From Pseudarthrobacter sp. GA104 (lineage in GTDB: Bacteria; Actinomycetota; Actinomycetes; Actinomycetales; Micrococcaceae): a stretch of 64,000 nucleotides of DNA. A program made the translations under genes and the position numbers. The notes beneath the pieces were generated by a model that had not been told where the DNA came from, ran no database searches, and saw nothing but the letters and a program-made list of their open reading frames with translations. Numbering within the stretch: the first letter of the stretch is position 1; each line of letters opens with the position of its first letter. Below are positions 50,052 to 58,315 of this stretch, in pieces. Location: assembly GCF_009741265.1 (NCBI RefSeq), contig NZ_WOWL01000001.1, forward strand, positions 3,286,001 to 3,350,000, read 5' to 3'.

Positions 50052-51518
50052 GTGTCATCAAGCACCACCGTAGGTTCTGCCGAACGTCCGCTGCGCGTCG
50101 CCGTCGTGGGCTCCGGCCCGGCCGGCGTTTACGCCGCGGACATCCTCACCAAGAGCGAGGCCGTCAAGAGCGGCGAGCTGACCGTGAGCATCGACCTCTT
50201 TGACCGCTACCCGGCACCCTATGGCCTGATCCGCTACGGCGTTGCCCCGGACCACCCCCGCATCAAGGGCATCGTCAACGCCCTGCACAAGGTCCTGGAC
50301 CGCGGCGACATCCGCTTCTTCGGCAACGTGGACTACGGCACCGACCTCACCATCGAGGACCTCCGCACCCACTACGACGCCGTCATCTTCGCCACCGGCG
50401 CCATCAAGGACGCGGACCTGAACATCCCCGGCATCGAGCTCGAAGGCTCCTTCGGCGGCGCCGACTTCGTCTCCTGGTACGACGGCCACCCGGACGTGCC
50501 GCGCGAATGGCCGCTCGAGGCCAAGGAAATCGCCGTGATCGGCAACGGCAACGTGGCACTGGACGTGGCCCGCGTCCTGTCCAAGCACGCCGACGACCTG
50601 CTGGTCTCTGAAATCCCGGACAACGTCTACGCCGGCCTGAAGGCTTCCCCGGTCACGGACGTGCACGTCTTTGGCCGCCGCGGCCCCGCCCAGGTGAAGT
50701 TCACCCCGCTGGAGCTGCGCGAGCTGTCCCACTCCAAGGACGTGGACATCATCCTGTACCCGGAGGACTTCGAGTTCGACGAGGAATCGGACCGCCAGAT
50801 CCAGACGAACAACCAGACCAAGACCATGGTGGGCACGCTCACCAACTGGATCGCCGAGCAGCCCGAGGACCTCTCCGAGCTCAAGGCCTCCCGCCGCCTG
50901 CACCTGCACTTCCTGCACAGCCCGGTGGAGATCTATGACGACGCCGAGACCCCGGGCAAGGTGGCCGGCATGCGGTTTGAGCGCACCGAGCTGGACGGCA
51001 CGGGCAACGCCCGCGGCACCGGCGAGTTCGTGGAGTACCCGGTCCAGGCCGTGTACCGCGCCATCGGCTACTTCGGCTCCGCCCTGCCGGAGATCGAGTT
51101 CGACCACACCAAGGGCGTCATCCCGAACGACGGCGGCCGCGTCCTGGACGCCTCGGGCACCCACGTGCCGGGCATCTACGCCACCGGCTGGATCAAGCGC
51201 GGACCGGTGGGCCTGATCGGCCACACCAAGGGCGACGCCCTCGAGACCGTCACCTACCTGCTGGAGGACCGCGAAAACCTCCCGCTGGCCAGTGTTCCCG
51301 CAGAGGACGCCGTCGTGGAACTCCTCGATGCCCGGGGCGTGAAGTTCACCAGCTGGGAAGGCTGGCTGGCGCTGGACGCGCACGAGCTCGCCCTTGGCGC
51401 AGCCGCCACGGAGGCCGGCGGCTCCCACGGTGTCGAGGTCAAGCGCGAGCGCATCAAGGTGGTGCCGCGCGAGGACATGGTGGACATCTCCCGCGACGGC
51501 GTGGCCGCGCAGGTCTAG
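50052..51518 (+). CDS. fprA: ferredoxin-NADP reductase (FprA type)
   Basis: A 488-residue adrenodoxin-reductase-like flavoprotein. FAD site VAVVGSGPAGVYAADIL, substrate face PYGLIRYGVAPDHPRIKG, NADP site IAVIGNGNVALDVARVL, and the C-terminal VPGIYATGWIKRGPVGLIGHTKGDA. GTG start with AAGGA upstream. It can pass electrons from NADPH to ferredoxin for the sulfite reductase, which explains its place in the sulfur block. Confidence 0.93.
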   Translation: MSSSTTVGSAERPLRVAVVGSGPAGVYAADILTKSEAVKSGELTVSIDLFDRYPAPYGLIRYGVAPDHPRIKGIVNALHKVLDRGDIRFFGNVDYGTDLTIEDLRTHYDAVIFATGAIKDADLNIPGIELEGSFGGADFVSWYDGHPDVPREWPLEAKEIAVIGNGNVALDVARVLSKHADDLLVSEIPDNVYAGLKASPVTDVHVFGRRGPAQVKFTPLELRELSHSKDVDIILYPEDFEFDEESDRQIQTNNQTKTMVGTLTNWIAEQPEDLSELKASRRLHLHFLHSPVEIYDDAETPGKVAGMRFERTELDGTGNARGTGEFVEYPVQAVYRAIGYFGSALPEIEFDHTKGVIPNDGGRVLDASGTHVPGIYATGWIKRGPVGLIGHTKGDALETVTYLLEDRENLPLASVPAEDAVVELLDARGVKFTSWEGWLALDAHELALGAAATEAGGSHGVEVKRERIKVVPREDMVDISRDGVAAQV

Positions 51519-51529
51519 TTCGCAGGAAC

Positions 51530-51590
51530 AACGCGGGGTCACTTTCCGCCCGATAATCCGAAGTTATTGGGCGGAAAGTGACCCCGCGTT
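51530..51590. repeat. CGGGGTCAC-family palindrome, copy 1
   Basis: Arms of 22 bp (51530-51551 and 51569-51590) are perfect complements (AACGCGGGGTCACTTTCCGC and on) with a 17-nt loop, followed by GCTTTAA. Lies between convergent fprA and the SRPBCC fusion. A degenerate second copy is at 59917-59977. Confidence 0.8.
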
Positions 51591-51607
51591 GCTTTAACCC
51601 GTGCGTG

Positions 51608-52882
51608 CTATCTCCCTGCCCCGCCTGCTGCCATGAGTTCGAGCCGCTTGAGGGTCTCGCGGTTGCGCACTGAGATTGCGGGGTCACGCAGTACCTTGGG
51701 CACCCGCTTGCCGGGTCCGCGGATGGCGTCCTCGGCGATGGTCACCAGGCACTGATCGCCCCGGTCCTCAAGGGTGATGGCCACCTTCGCTTCGCCCATG
51801 GGCCAGCCGCGGGCCACCAGTTCCAGGGATTTACCGGGTTCGACGCCGGTCACCTGCGTGCTGTCGTTGATCACCAGCGGCCACGCGCCCACGGAATGGT
51901 GCAGGCGTGAGCCGGCCTGCGGCCACGTGTCATCCACGGCCCTGATCCGGGAAGCGCCCACCACCCAGCCGGAGTACAGCCAGCCGTCGGCGATGACTTT
52001 CCAGATATCGGCGGCGGGGGAGTTGAACAGCTGGGACACGGTGGACATGGTGTTCCTTCCTGTGGTGGTGGAGCGGGCAGGATTTCCCGCCGCAGCGGCG
52101 GAGCGTACGACGGCGGCAGGAGCCGGCTGCTGTGCCGCCAGGTAGGAGCGCTCCCGGAGGCGGCGCGCCCAGGCATACGTTTGTGTTCCGGGCGGCTGGT
52201 TGGCGAGCGGGTCGAAGCGCAGGGGAGTGTCCCGCGGCTCGGGGGCGGCGCGCAGGCGCAGCTCGCCGCACTCATGCCACTGCCCGGCTGGCCTGGCCCA
52301 GTACAGTCCAAGAATCCATTCCCCGGAAGCCAGCGACGCGTCCGGAAGCTGCTCCGTCCGCAGGCCCAGCAGCACCGGACCTTTCCGGCCGCGGTACGGC
52401 ATGAGGGTGGTCAGGGTGGCGCTTGCGACGTCGAGTTTGGGCTGGAGCAGGAACCGGCCGGGCAGCCGCCAGCCGGTGGACGCGAAGAGGACGTCGGCCG
52501 GGCCGGGGCCGGCAAAGCCGGCAGCAGGGCCGCCGGGAGCATGACCGCCGGGCGGGGTGACCCGAAGCGCAAGCCCCAGGATGTCCGGAAGGTTCTGCGG
52601 CAGGCCGGCCGAACGGGAAAACCTCGCCTCGACGGTGTCCGTGCCGGGCTGGTCCAGCCAGTCCAGCCCGCTCGGCTCACCGGGGCTGCCGGTCCTCGCC
52701 AGGTCCCCGGCCAGTCCCACCCCGTCCGGATGGATGGGCCGGTCAGGCCGGGCCAGCTTGAGGAGGCGGAACATGCCTGCGAAGGCGCCGCCCGCCGTCG
52801 TACTTAAGGCCCCGCCCGCCGTCGTACCTATGGGTCCGGCGCGGCCGGCCGCTGGTTGGTCACTCACAAGGTGGTCCGTCAT
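51608..52882 (-). CDS. unknown domain fused in frame to SRPBCC protein
   Basis: One 424-residue frame holds two proteins. Residues 1-260, from an ATG with AGGAAGG upstream, are of no family I can name with confidence: VEARFSRSAGLPQNLPDILGLALRV, DVLFASTGWRLPGRFLLQPKLDV, TLMPYRGRKGPVLLGLRTEQ. A low-complexity link (AAVVRSAAAAGNPARSTTTG) leads to residue 279, MSTVSQLFNSPAADIWKVIADGWLYSGWVVGASRIRAVD, a complete 146-residue SRPBCC protein ending at RLELMAAGGAGR. That Met has its own ribosome-binding site, so the SRPBCC part may also be made alone. Probably two genes joined by loss of a stop codon. Confidence 0.7.
   Translation of the reverse strand: MTDHLVSDQPAAGRAGPIGTTAGGALSTTAGGAFAGMFRLLKLARPDRPIHPDGVGLAGDLARTGSPGEPSGLDWLDQPGTDTVEARFSRSAGLPQNLPDILGLALRVTPPGGHAPGGPAAGFAGPGPADVLFASTGWRLPGRFLLQPKLDVASATLTTLMPYRGRKGPVLLGLRTEQLPDASLASGEWILGLYWARPAGQWHECGELRLRAAPEPRDTPLRFDPLANQPPGTQTYAWARRLRERSYLAAQQPAPAAVVRSAAAAGNPARSTTTGRNTMSTVSQLFNSPAADIWKVIADGWLYSGWVVGASRIRAVDDTWPQAGSRLHHSVGAWPLVINDSTQVTGVEPGKSLELVARGWPMGEAKVAITLEDRGDQCLVTIAEDAIRGPGKRVPKVLRDPAISVRNRETLKRLELMAAGGAGR
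52049..52061 (-). promoter_or_regulatory. internal ribosome-binding site for the SRPBCC part
   Basis: AGGAAGGAACACC directly precedes ATG 52048 inside the fusion gene. It would allow separate translation of 51608-52048. Confidence 0.6.
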
Positions 52883-52910
52883 GCTTCCTTCCTACCCCGA
52901 AAAGGCGGAA

Positions 52911-53738
52911 CTACATGCGTCCGAACCGCGACCGGACAAGGGCGAAAATCCCATAGGCGATGAATCCGGCACCGATGGCCACCAGGAGGTACGGCCCGAA
53001 GGGATGGTCCTGGAGGGCCTTGAGGCTGCCGTCCAGCCCGGTGGATTCGTCCGGGCTGTGCTTGGCGGCGGCGATGACGAAGAGCAGTCCGGTGAGGACC
53101 AGCGCTACGCCTTTGGCGATGTGGCCGCCGACGCCCAGGACGTCGATCAGCCTGCCGCGCCGCCTGCCGTCGAAGTAGTACAGCTCCTCCTTGAACCCCC
53201 GGCGGACCCCCTTGACCATGAAGTAGATTCCAATCCCAATGATCGTCAGGCCGAGGGCCACCAGCGTCCACAGCCCTGGCGGCGTAGCCATCAGCGAGGC
53301 GCTGAAATCCCGGGTGCTGTCACTGGAATCCCCACGCAGCCCGACGGCGAAACCGGCGAAGCTGAACCCCACGCTGCTGTAGGCGATGGCCAGGAAACCG
53401 GAGGAAATGAGCTTGGACACGCGCTCCCTGCGGGGGAGCCGGCGTGCCCGCAGGGTGGCCTCGCTTGCCTGCCACAGCCCCAGGCCGAGGCAAGCCAGTA
53501 CGCAGGCCCACATCACGGCCGGGCCCCAGGCGTTGGCGGCGAGCTGCTCGATCGCCCCGGTGGGTTCGGCCTCGCCGGGCTGGCCGAACGCCACGGCGAT
53601 GGCAATGGCGCCGATGATCACGTGCAGCAGGGCCATGACGGCGAATCCGGTGCGCGCCAGGACGTCCAGGGCCTTGTGGTTGGAGGCCTCCTCGACAGCG
53701 TCCGCGGCCTGGCGGATGGTGGATTCCCCGTCAGACAT
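52911..53738 (-). CDS. DUF1206 membrane protein
   Basis: A 275-residue protein with six spans in three similar pairs: RTGFAVMALLHVIIGAIAI, SSGFLAIAYSSVGFSFAGFAV and GGHIAKGVALVLTGLLFVIAA. This three-fold pattern is the DUF1206 family, of unknown function. It begins 3 nt after the small gene upstream and ends near a 28-bp gap before the fusion gene. Confidence 0.88.
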   Translation of the reverse strand: MSDGESTIRQAADAVEEASNHKALDVLARTGFAVMALLHVIIGAIAIAVAFGQPGEAEPTGAIEQLAANAWGPAVMWACVLACLGLGLWQASEATLRARRLPRRERVSKLISSGFLAIAYSSVGFSFAGFAVGLRGDSSDSTRDFSASLMATPPGLWTLVALGLTIIGIGIYFMVKGVRRGFKEELYYFDGRRRGRLIDVLGVGGHIAKGVALVLTGLLFVIAAAKHSPDESTGLDGSLKALQDHPFGPYLLVAIGAGFIAYGIFALVRSRFGRM

Positions 53739-53741
53739 GGC

Positions 53742-54032
53742 TCAGCCGTTCATTGGTCCTTCGGCCCGCAGCTTCTCGGCGCCGGGCCCCTCGACGTGCA
53801 CGGTGCAGCGGACCACGAGCCTTCCGGGGGCGTTGTCCAGTTCCACCAGGGAGTCGTCCGCACTCAGGACCGTGAACACCTGGGAGTCCGGCACCACGGC
53901 CACCCCCTTGGCTTTGGCCGTCTCCCGGGCGTTGCCCAGTGCCTCGTTCTGCAGGCCTTCTATGTATGCGTTCTCGTCTTCACGGGCCGGGTCCCCAAAA
54001 GCCCAGCCAAACAAAGTCCCTGTGTTTCCCAT
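53742..54032 (-). CDS. conserved small hypothetical protein
   Basis: A 96-residue soluble protein, not assigned to a family. It has an N-terminal MGNTGTLFGWAFGDPARED, a helical stretch GLQNEALGNARETAKAKG and a beta-rich end SLVELDNAPGRLVVRCTVHVEGP. TAACAT ends 7 nt before the ATG. First gene of an operon with the DUF1206 gene. Confidence 0.7.
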   Translation of the reverse strand: MGNTGTLFGWAFGDPAREDENAYIEGLQNEALGNARETAKAKGVAVVPDSQVFTVLSADDSLVELDNAPGRLVVRCTVHVEGPGAEKLRAEGPMNG

Positions 54033-54039
54033 GGCGACG

Positions 54040-54100
54040 ATGTTACGCGTTCTGCTCTGGGAAGACGGGCTTTCGTAACATTAGTAAGTGTGCTTACCAT
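54040..54100. promoter_or_regulatory. divergent promoters with nested palindromes
   Basis: ATGTTACG (54040-54047) and CGTAACAT (54074-54081) are inverted; the first contains the minus-strand TAACAT of the small hypothetical gene. On the plus strand TTCGTA (54072-54077), 17 bp, TACCAT (54095-54100) makes a promoter for 54188, and GTAAGTGTGCTTAC (54084-54097), a perfect 5-4-5 palindrome, lies in its spacer. One regulator may control both directions. Confidence 0.5.
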
Positions 54101-54187
54101 GGGCGGGCCAAGACCCTGACGGGACACGGCAAGCGAAGACCGCACGAGCGGCATCCCGCAACCACTTCGACGTTAGGAATGCACAAC

Positions 54188-54724
54188 ATGGCAGGAAATC
54201 TCATTGCCCGGTCAGTTCACGATTTGACGGCAGCGGCGTGGTTCGGCGGATCCCTCATGGGGGCCATCGGCCTCAACGGTGCAGCGGCGGCAGCCAAGGA
54301 TCCGTCCGAACGCACCCGGCTCTCCAGTGCCGGCTGGATGAAGTGGGCGCCGTTCCAGACGGCGGCCTTCGCCTCCCACCTCGTGGCGGACCTGGCCATC
54401 GCCTGGGAGAACAAGGGACGCATTGCCAAGCAGGAGGGCGTGGCCCGGGACACCGTGATCAAGACGGCGGTGACGGTGGTAGGCGCGGCGGTAACGCTGT
54501 ACTCCGGCATCCTTGGCAAGAAGGTGGAGAAGCTTGCGGACCAGGGCGCCGCGGGTGCCACGGAGCCCCGGCCGGAGGCATCCGACGAACTGAAGGCGGC
54601 CCAGCAGCAGCTGAAGGTGCTGCAGTGGGTCATCCCGGCGTTCGCCGGCCTGGTGGTTGTCCTGGGTGCGAAGCACGGCGAGATGCAGCGTCCCAAGAAC
54701 GTCCTCGCGGGCCTGCGCTCCTAG
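54188..54724 (+). CDS. membrane protein of unknown function
   Basis: A 178-residue protein with about four spans: VHDLTAAAWFGGSLMGAIGL, FQTAAFASHLVADLAIAW, VIKTAVTVVGAAVTLYSG and LQWVIPAFAGLVVVLGA. Start at ATG 54188, 9 nt after AGGA; ATG 54179 is too near that site. The opening (RSVHDLTAAAWFGGSLMGA) recalls DUF4149-like or heme-copper related proteins but I cannot assign it. Confidence 0.7.
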   Translation: MAGNLIARSVHDLTAAAWFGGSLMGAIGLNGAAAAAKDPSERTRLSSAGWMKWAPFQTAAFASHLVADLAIAWENKGRIAKQEGVARDTVIKTAVTVVGAAVTLYSGILGKKVEKLADQGAAGATEPRPEASDELKAAQQQLKVLQWVIPAFAGLVVVLGAKHGEMQRPKNVLAGLRS

Positions 54725-54759
54725 CCATACGGGTGCCTGCCCCGGGGTAAGGCGGCAAC

Positions 54760-54803
54760 GCACGACGACGGTCCGGCACCTGGGTGCCGGACCGTCGTCG
54801 TGC
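54760..54803. terminator. bidirectional terminator, 20-bp perfect stem
   Basis: Arms 54760-54779 and 54784-54803 are perfect complements (GCACGACGACGGTCCGGCAC) with a CTGG tetraloop. Lies between convergent genes. Confidence 0.85.
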
Positions 54804-54835
54804 ACGGGGCCGGGAAGGTGTCCTTGCCGGCCGGC

Positions 54836-56085
54836 CTAGATCGGTTTGGTGCCCGCCGGCGGCAGGTTCGGGTTCATGTCCTCGAGGTTCGGGTCCTCGG
54901 CAGTCCATACCTGGATGATGGCCCAGGCAACGGCGGCCAGCGGCACGGACAGCACCGCACCCACGATGCCGGCGAGGATGGTTCCGGCCGTCAACGCCAT
55001 CAGGATCACCAGGGCGTGGAGCTGCAGGGACTTGCCCATGACGATGGGCTGCAGCAGGTCGCCCTCGAGCTGGTTGACGGCGATGACCACGGCCACCACG
55101 ATCAGGGCGACCACCGGCCCGTTCGCCACCAGCGCCACCAGGGCTGCAAGGATCCCGGCCACGGTGGCGCCAACCAGGGGATGAAGGCGGTGATGAAGAC
55201 GACGATGGCCAGCGGGATGGCCAGGGGCACCTGCATGATCAGCAGCGCGGCGCCGATGGCCACCGTGTCCACCAGGGCGACGATCGCGGTGCCGCGGACG
55301 TAGCCGCCGAGCACCTCAAGGGTGCGGCGGCCCACGCGGCGCAGCTTGGCTTCACGGGCTCCGGTGAACGGGCGGAGGAAGAAGTTCCAGATCTTGGCGC
55401 CGTCCTTCAGGAAGAAAAAGAGGATGACGATCATCAGGCCGGCCCCGGCGATGAACTCGGTGACCACGGACAACCCGGTGATCGCGCCGGAGCGGACCTG
55501 GCTGCTGGTGGCGAAGTCGATGATGCCCTGCCGGGCCTGGTCCAGCTGTTCCTGCTCGATGGGGACGGGCCCGGTCAGCAGGAACTTCTCCAGCTCATCC
55601 AGTCCGGAGGAGGCTTGCTGGGCGAGCTCGCTCCACTGGTTGCGCACCGAGAAGTAGATGACGGTGGACACGCCGCCCAGCACCAGCAAAAGGCCGATGA
55701 ACGCGATCCCTGTTGCCAGTCCCCCGGGCAGCCCCCGGCGCCGGAGCATGTTCACGAACGGGCCGATGGCCGCGGCCAGGATCAGCGCTATCAGGATTGG
55801 AATGACTAAGAGCTTGATCTGCATCAGCGCGTAGACGGATACAACCGCAACGATAAGGATCAGCAGGACCTGGGCGGCGCGGATGCCCACCCTGCCCAGG
55901 CTGTCACCCCAGAGCTCGGAGGGGGACCTGGGTTCCTTGGGCTTCCGGGCAGCCGCCGGGCGGTGGCCCTCGCCGCCGGGCTCCCCGTGCGCGGCGGCAG
56001 CCGGAACAGCCGGTGATTGTGCCGTGGCCTCCTGCGGGGGTTCGTGGCTCACGTCGTGCTCGGTGAGGCGTGATGATCGCGCCAT
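54836..56085 (-). pseudogene. AI-2E family transporter with a frameshift
   Basis: Two overlapping frames form one AI-2E (UPF0118/PerM-like) protein. The first, from ATG 56085 (GAGGAG upstream), has a 50-residue Ala/Pro tail, spans and the typical VGGGxSTVIYF-like LVLGGVSTVIYFSVRNQW and LMIVILFFFLKDG; it runs to ITAFIP and then reads WLAPPWPGS out of phase. The second frame resumes AGILAALVALVANGPVVAL, VIAVNQLEGDLLQPIVMGKSL and VPLAAVAWAII, ending at 54836. Adding one C to the CCCC run (complement of 55178-55181) restores IPLVGATVAGILAAL. Either a true null allele, a slippery run or a sequencing error. Confidence 0.88.
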
Positions 56086-56133
56086 GGGAACTCCTCATCG
56101 TCGGCGGGTGCCTGCCGCGCCGGGATGCCGGAC

Positions 56134-56163
56134 AGGCTTACTACCTTCTCAGGTAGTAAGCCT
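56134..56163. terminator. 12-bp hairpin after the GntR gene
   Basis: AGGCTTACTACC (56134-56145) pairs perfectly with 56152-56163 around TTCTCA. It is downstream of the minus-strand GntR gene and upstream of the AI-2E gene; terminator or operator. Confidence 0.55.
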
Positions 56164-56198
56164 ACTGACGGATTGGGCAAGGGTGAAACCCCGCAGGA

Positions 56199-56879
56199 CT
56201 ATCCGGCGAGCCATTCGGCGCAGGAGTTCAGGTTCCGGTTCACGGTGGCCACGGCGGCCTCCGCGTCACGGAGTTCAATGGCATCAACCAGCAGGCCGTG
56301 CCCCTCATGCGGGCGCCCGTCGAAACCGGGCCGGCCCTGCTGCTTCAGGAGGTCCTGGTGGAAGGCGCCTCCAAAGCTGGCATACAGCTCGTGCAGCAGG
56401 GGGTTGCCGGAGGCCTGGGCTACCCGTTCATGGAAACCCCAGTCAGCGCGCGCCCAGGCTTCGTAGTCGCCGGCCACCCAGGCCTCGTCCCGGGCGGCGA
56501 GCAGGGCACGCAGGGCCGTGACGTCGTCGTCCGTGGCATTCCTCGCCGCCAGCCGGGCCGCCTGGGTGTCCAGGCCCAGCCTGACTTCCAGGATGTGCTC
56601 CTCGGTGTGGTCCTGGTACAGCCGGCGGGCCGCGCCGGAAATTTCACTGGTGGCCCGGACGTAGGTGCCGTCACCGCGCCGGACCTCCAGCATTCCGCTG
56701 TGGGCAAGGGCCTTGACGGCCTCGCGGAGGGTGCCGCGGGAGACGCCGAGGCGGGCTATCAGCTCGGTTTCGGACGGGATGCGCCGGTGCAGGGGCCATT
56801 CGCCGGAGTGGACCATGCTGCGCAGCTTGGCGGTGACCTCGTCCGCGAGCGGCGGGCGGGAGGATGGGCTTAGGGCCAT
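56199..56879 (-). CDS. FadR-type GntR transcriptional regulator
   Basis: A 226-residue regulator. Winged helix: PLADEVTAKLRSMVHSGEWPLHRRIPSETELIARLGVSRGTLREAVKALAHSGML. The C-terminal FCD domain has EVRLGLDTQAARLAA, DWGFHERVAQASGNPLL and HEGHGLLVDAI, where the His residues would bind metal and an organic acid. It follows the MFS gene by 6 nt, so the pair is one operon, probably autoregulated at 58171-58196. Confidence 0.92.
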   Translation of the reverse strand: MALSPSSRPPLADEVTAKLRSMVHSGEWPLHRRIPSETELIARLGVSRGTLREAVKALAHSGMLEVRRGDGTYVRATSEISGAARRLYQDHTEEHILEVRLGLDTQAARLAARNATDDDVTALRALLAARDEAWVAGDYEAWARADWGFHERVAQASGNPLLHELYASFGGAFHQDLLKQQGRPGFDGRPHEGHGLLVDAIELRDAEAAVATVNRNLNSCAEWLAG

Positions 56880-56885
56880 GGCGTG

Positions 56886-58163
56886 CTACTTCCTTCCAAC
56901 GGCGTTGGTCATGGCCCTGCCGGTGATCAGGTGGGCCACCACGATCTGGGCCAGCGCCAGGCCAAGCAGGAGCAGGAGGGGCAGGGTCCAGCCGCCGGTG
57001 GCGCTGTGCAGCAGTCCCATCCCGAACGGCCCGGCCGTGGCCAGGAGGTAGCCCGTGGACTGGGCAAGCGTGGACAATGCGGTGGTTTCGGCGGTGCTCG
57101 CCCCGCTGCGGCTGATCATCACCATCACCAGCGGGAAGATGCCCAGGCCGAAGCCCAGCAGGGCGGCAGGGACGGCGGCCAGCCCCACCGGGAGCACCAG
57201 CAGCAGCACCAGGCCCGCCACCATGGTGACGCTGACCAGGTAGAACGTAGGCCGCAGCATCCGTGGCCGCGAGCCGATCGCGATCAGCACCATGCCTGCC
57301 GGCACGGAGACCAGCTGCATCAGCCCGAACATCAGTCCGCTGTCCGAGGCGCTCATGCCCATGGTGGTCAGCATGTAGGGGAACCAGCTCAGCAGGGCAT
57401 AGGCGAGCAGGGCCTGCAGCGTGAAGATCACTGTAAGGAGCAGCCCTTTGCGGGTCCGCAGCAGCGGCCACGGCGAGACGCGGACCGCCGGCCTCCGGGG
57501 ACTGTTGCGGTGGGCGTGCAGTGCCACGGGCAGGAAGCCAAGGAGGGCCGCGACGGCGGTGATGCCAATGGCACCGACGGCCGCCGACGGCGAACCGAGG
57601 GCGTGGGCCAGCGGAACCACGGCGACGGCGGTCACGGTGGCACCCGTGGTCATGGTCACCGTGTAGACGGCGGTCATGAGCGACGTGCGGTGCGCGAAGT
57701 GTTCCCGGATGAAGGAGGGCATGGCCACGTTGCAGACGGCCAGGCCGGACATGCCAAGGACGCTGCCGGCCACCAGCATGCCGGTGGCCGGAATGCCGCG
57801 CAGGAGGAGCCCGCTGGCCAGCATGGCCAGGGCCACCAGGATCGCCTTTTCCACGCCAAGGCGCCCGGTTAGCCAGGAGGTGCCGGCGCCCGCCAGCGCA
57901 AAGCACAGCGTGGGGATGGACGGGATGACGGCGGCCACCAGCGCCCCATACCCGAGGACTGCCTGGAGGTCATGCAGCAGGGCGGACGCTCCGGTAATGC
58001 CCGCGCGCAGGTTCAGTCCGATCAGCACCAGCGCAATCACACCGAAAACGACGGCGGACCGGGGCTTGGTACCCGTCCCGGGCAAAGCGGCGGCCGGGAC
58101 GGCCGGGGTTGCCGGGGCGGCAGCAGCGGGCGCGTTGGCGGCGGGAGGATACGACTCAGGCAT
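56886..58163 (-). CDS. MFS transporter, cyanate/NimT-like (CynX family)
   Basis: A 425-residue, 12-span carrier. FGVIALVLIGLNLRAGITGASALL is the CynX/NimT signature in TM1, with GLAVCNVAMPSFIREHFAHRTSLMTAVYT in TM4-5. Relatives carry cyanate or 2-nitroimidazole. A 35-residue Ala/Pro tail precedes TM1. The ATG lies 6 nt after TAGACT. Substrate not known; a GntR partner hints at a small organic acid. Confidence 0.85.
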   Translation of the reverse strand: MPESYPPAANAPAAAAPATPAVPAAALPGTGTKPRSAVVFGVIALVLIGLNLRAGITGASALLHDLQAVLGYGALVAAVIPSIPTLCFALAGAGTSWLTGRLGVEKAILVALAMLASGLLLRGIPATGMLVAGSVLGMSGLAVCNVAMPSFIREHFAHRTSLMTAVYTVTMTTGATVTAVAVVPLAHALGSPSAAVGAIGITAVAALLGFLPVALHAHRNSPRRPAVRVSPWPLLRTRKGLLLTVIFTLQALLAYALLSWFPYMLTTMGMSASDSGLMFGLMQLVSVPAGMVLIAIGSRPRMLRPTFYLVSVTMVAGLVLLLVLPVGLAAVPAALLGFGLGIFPLVMVMISRSGASTAETTALSTLAQSTGYLLATAGPFGMGLLHSATGGWTLPLLLLLGLALAQIVVAHLITGRAMTNAVGRK

Positions 58164-58170
58164 TTCTCGA

Positions 58171-58196
58171 GTCTAAAGGTTAGACGTTTGACGTCT
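58171..58196. promoter_or_regulatory. overlapping operators of the MFS-gntR operon
   Basis: Two perfect 6-3-6 palindromes share bases: GTCTAAAGGTTAGAC (58171-58185) and AGACGTTTGACGTCT (58182-58196). The first contains the minus-strand TAGACT that ends 6 nt before the MFS ATG. Fits repression by the GntR protein of the same operon. Confidence 0.6.
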
Positions 58197-58315
58197 GCAG
58201 TTTTGTGGCGGACCTCTCTCCCGGCCGTTCATCTTCGGGCAATAGAATCCGGTTACGGCACCGGGCCAGCCAGGTCCGGACCCGCCGCAACGACGCGGAA
58301 GGACGGCCTGTTTCG

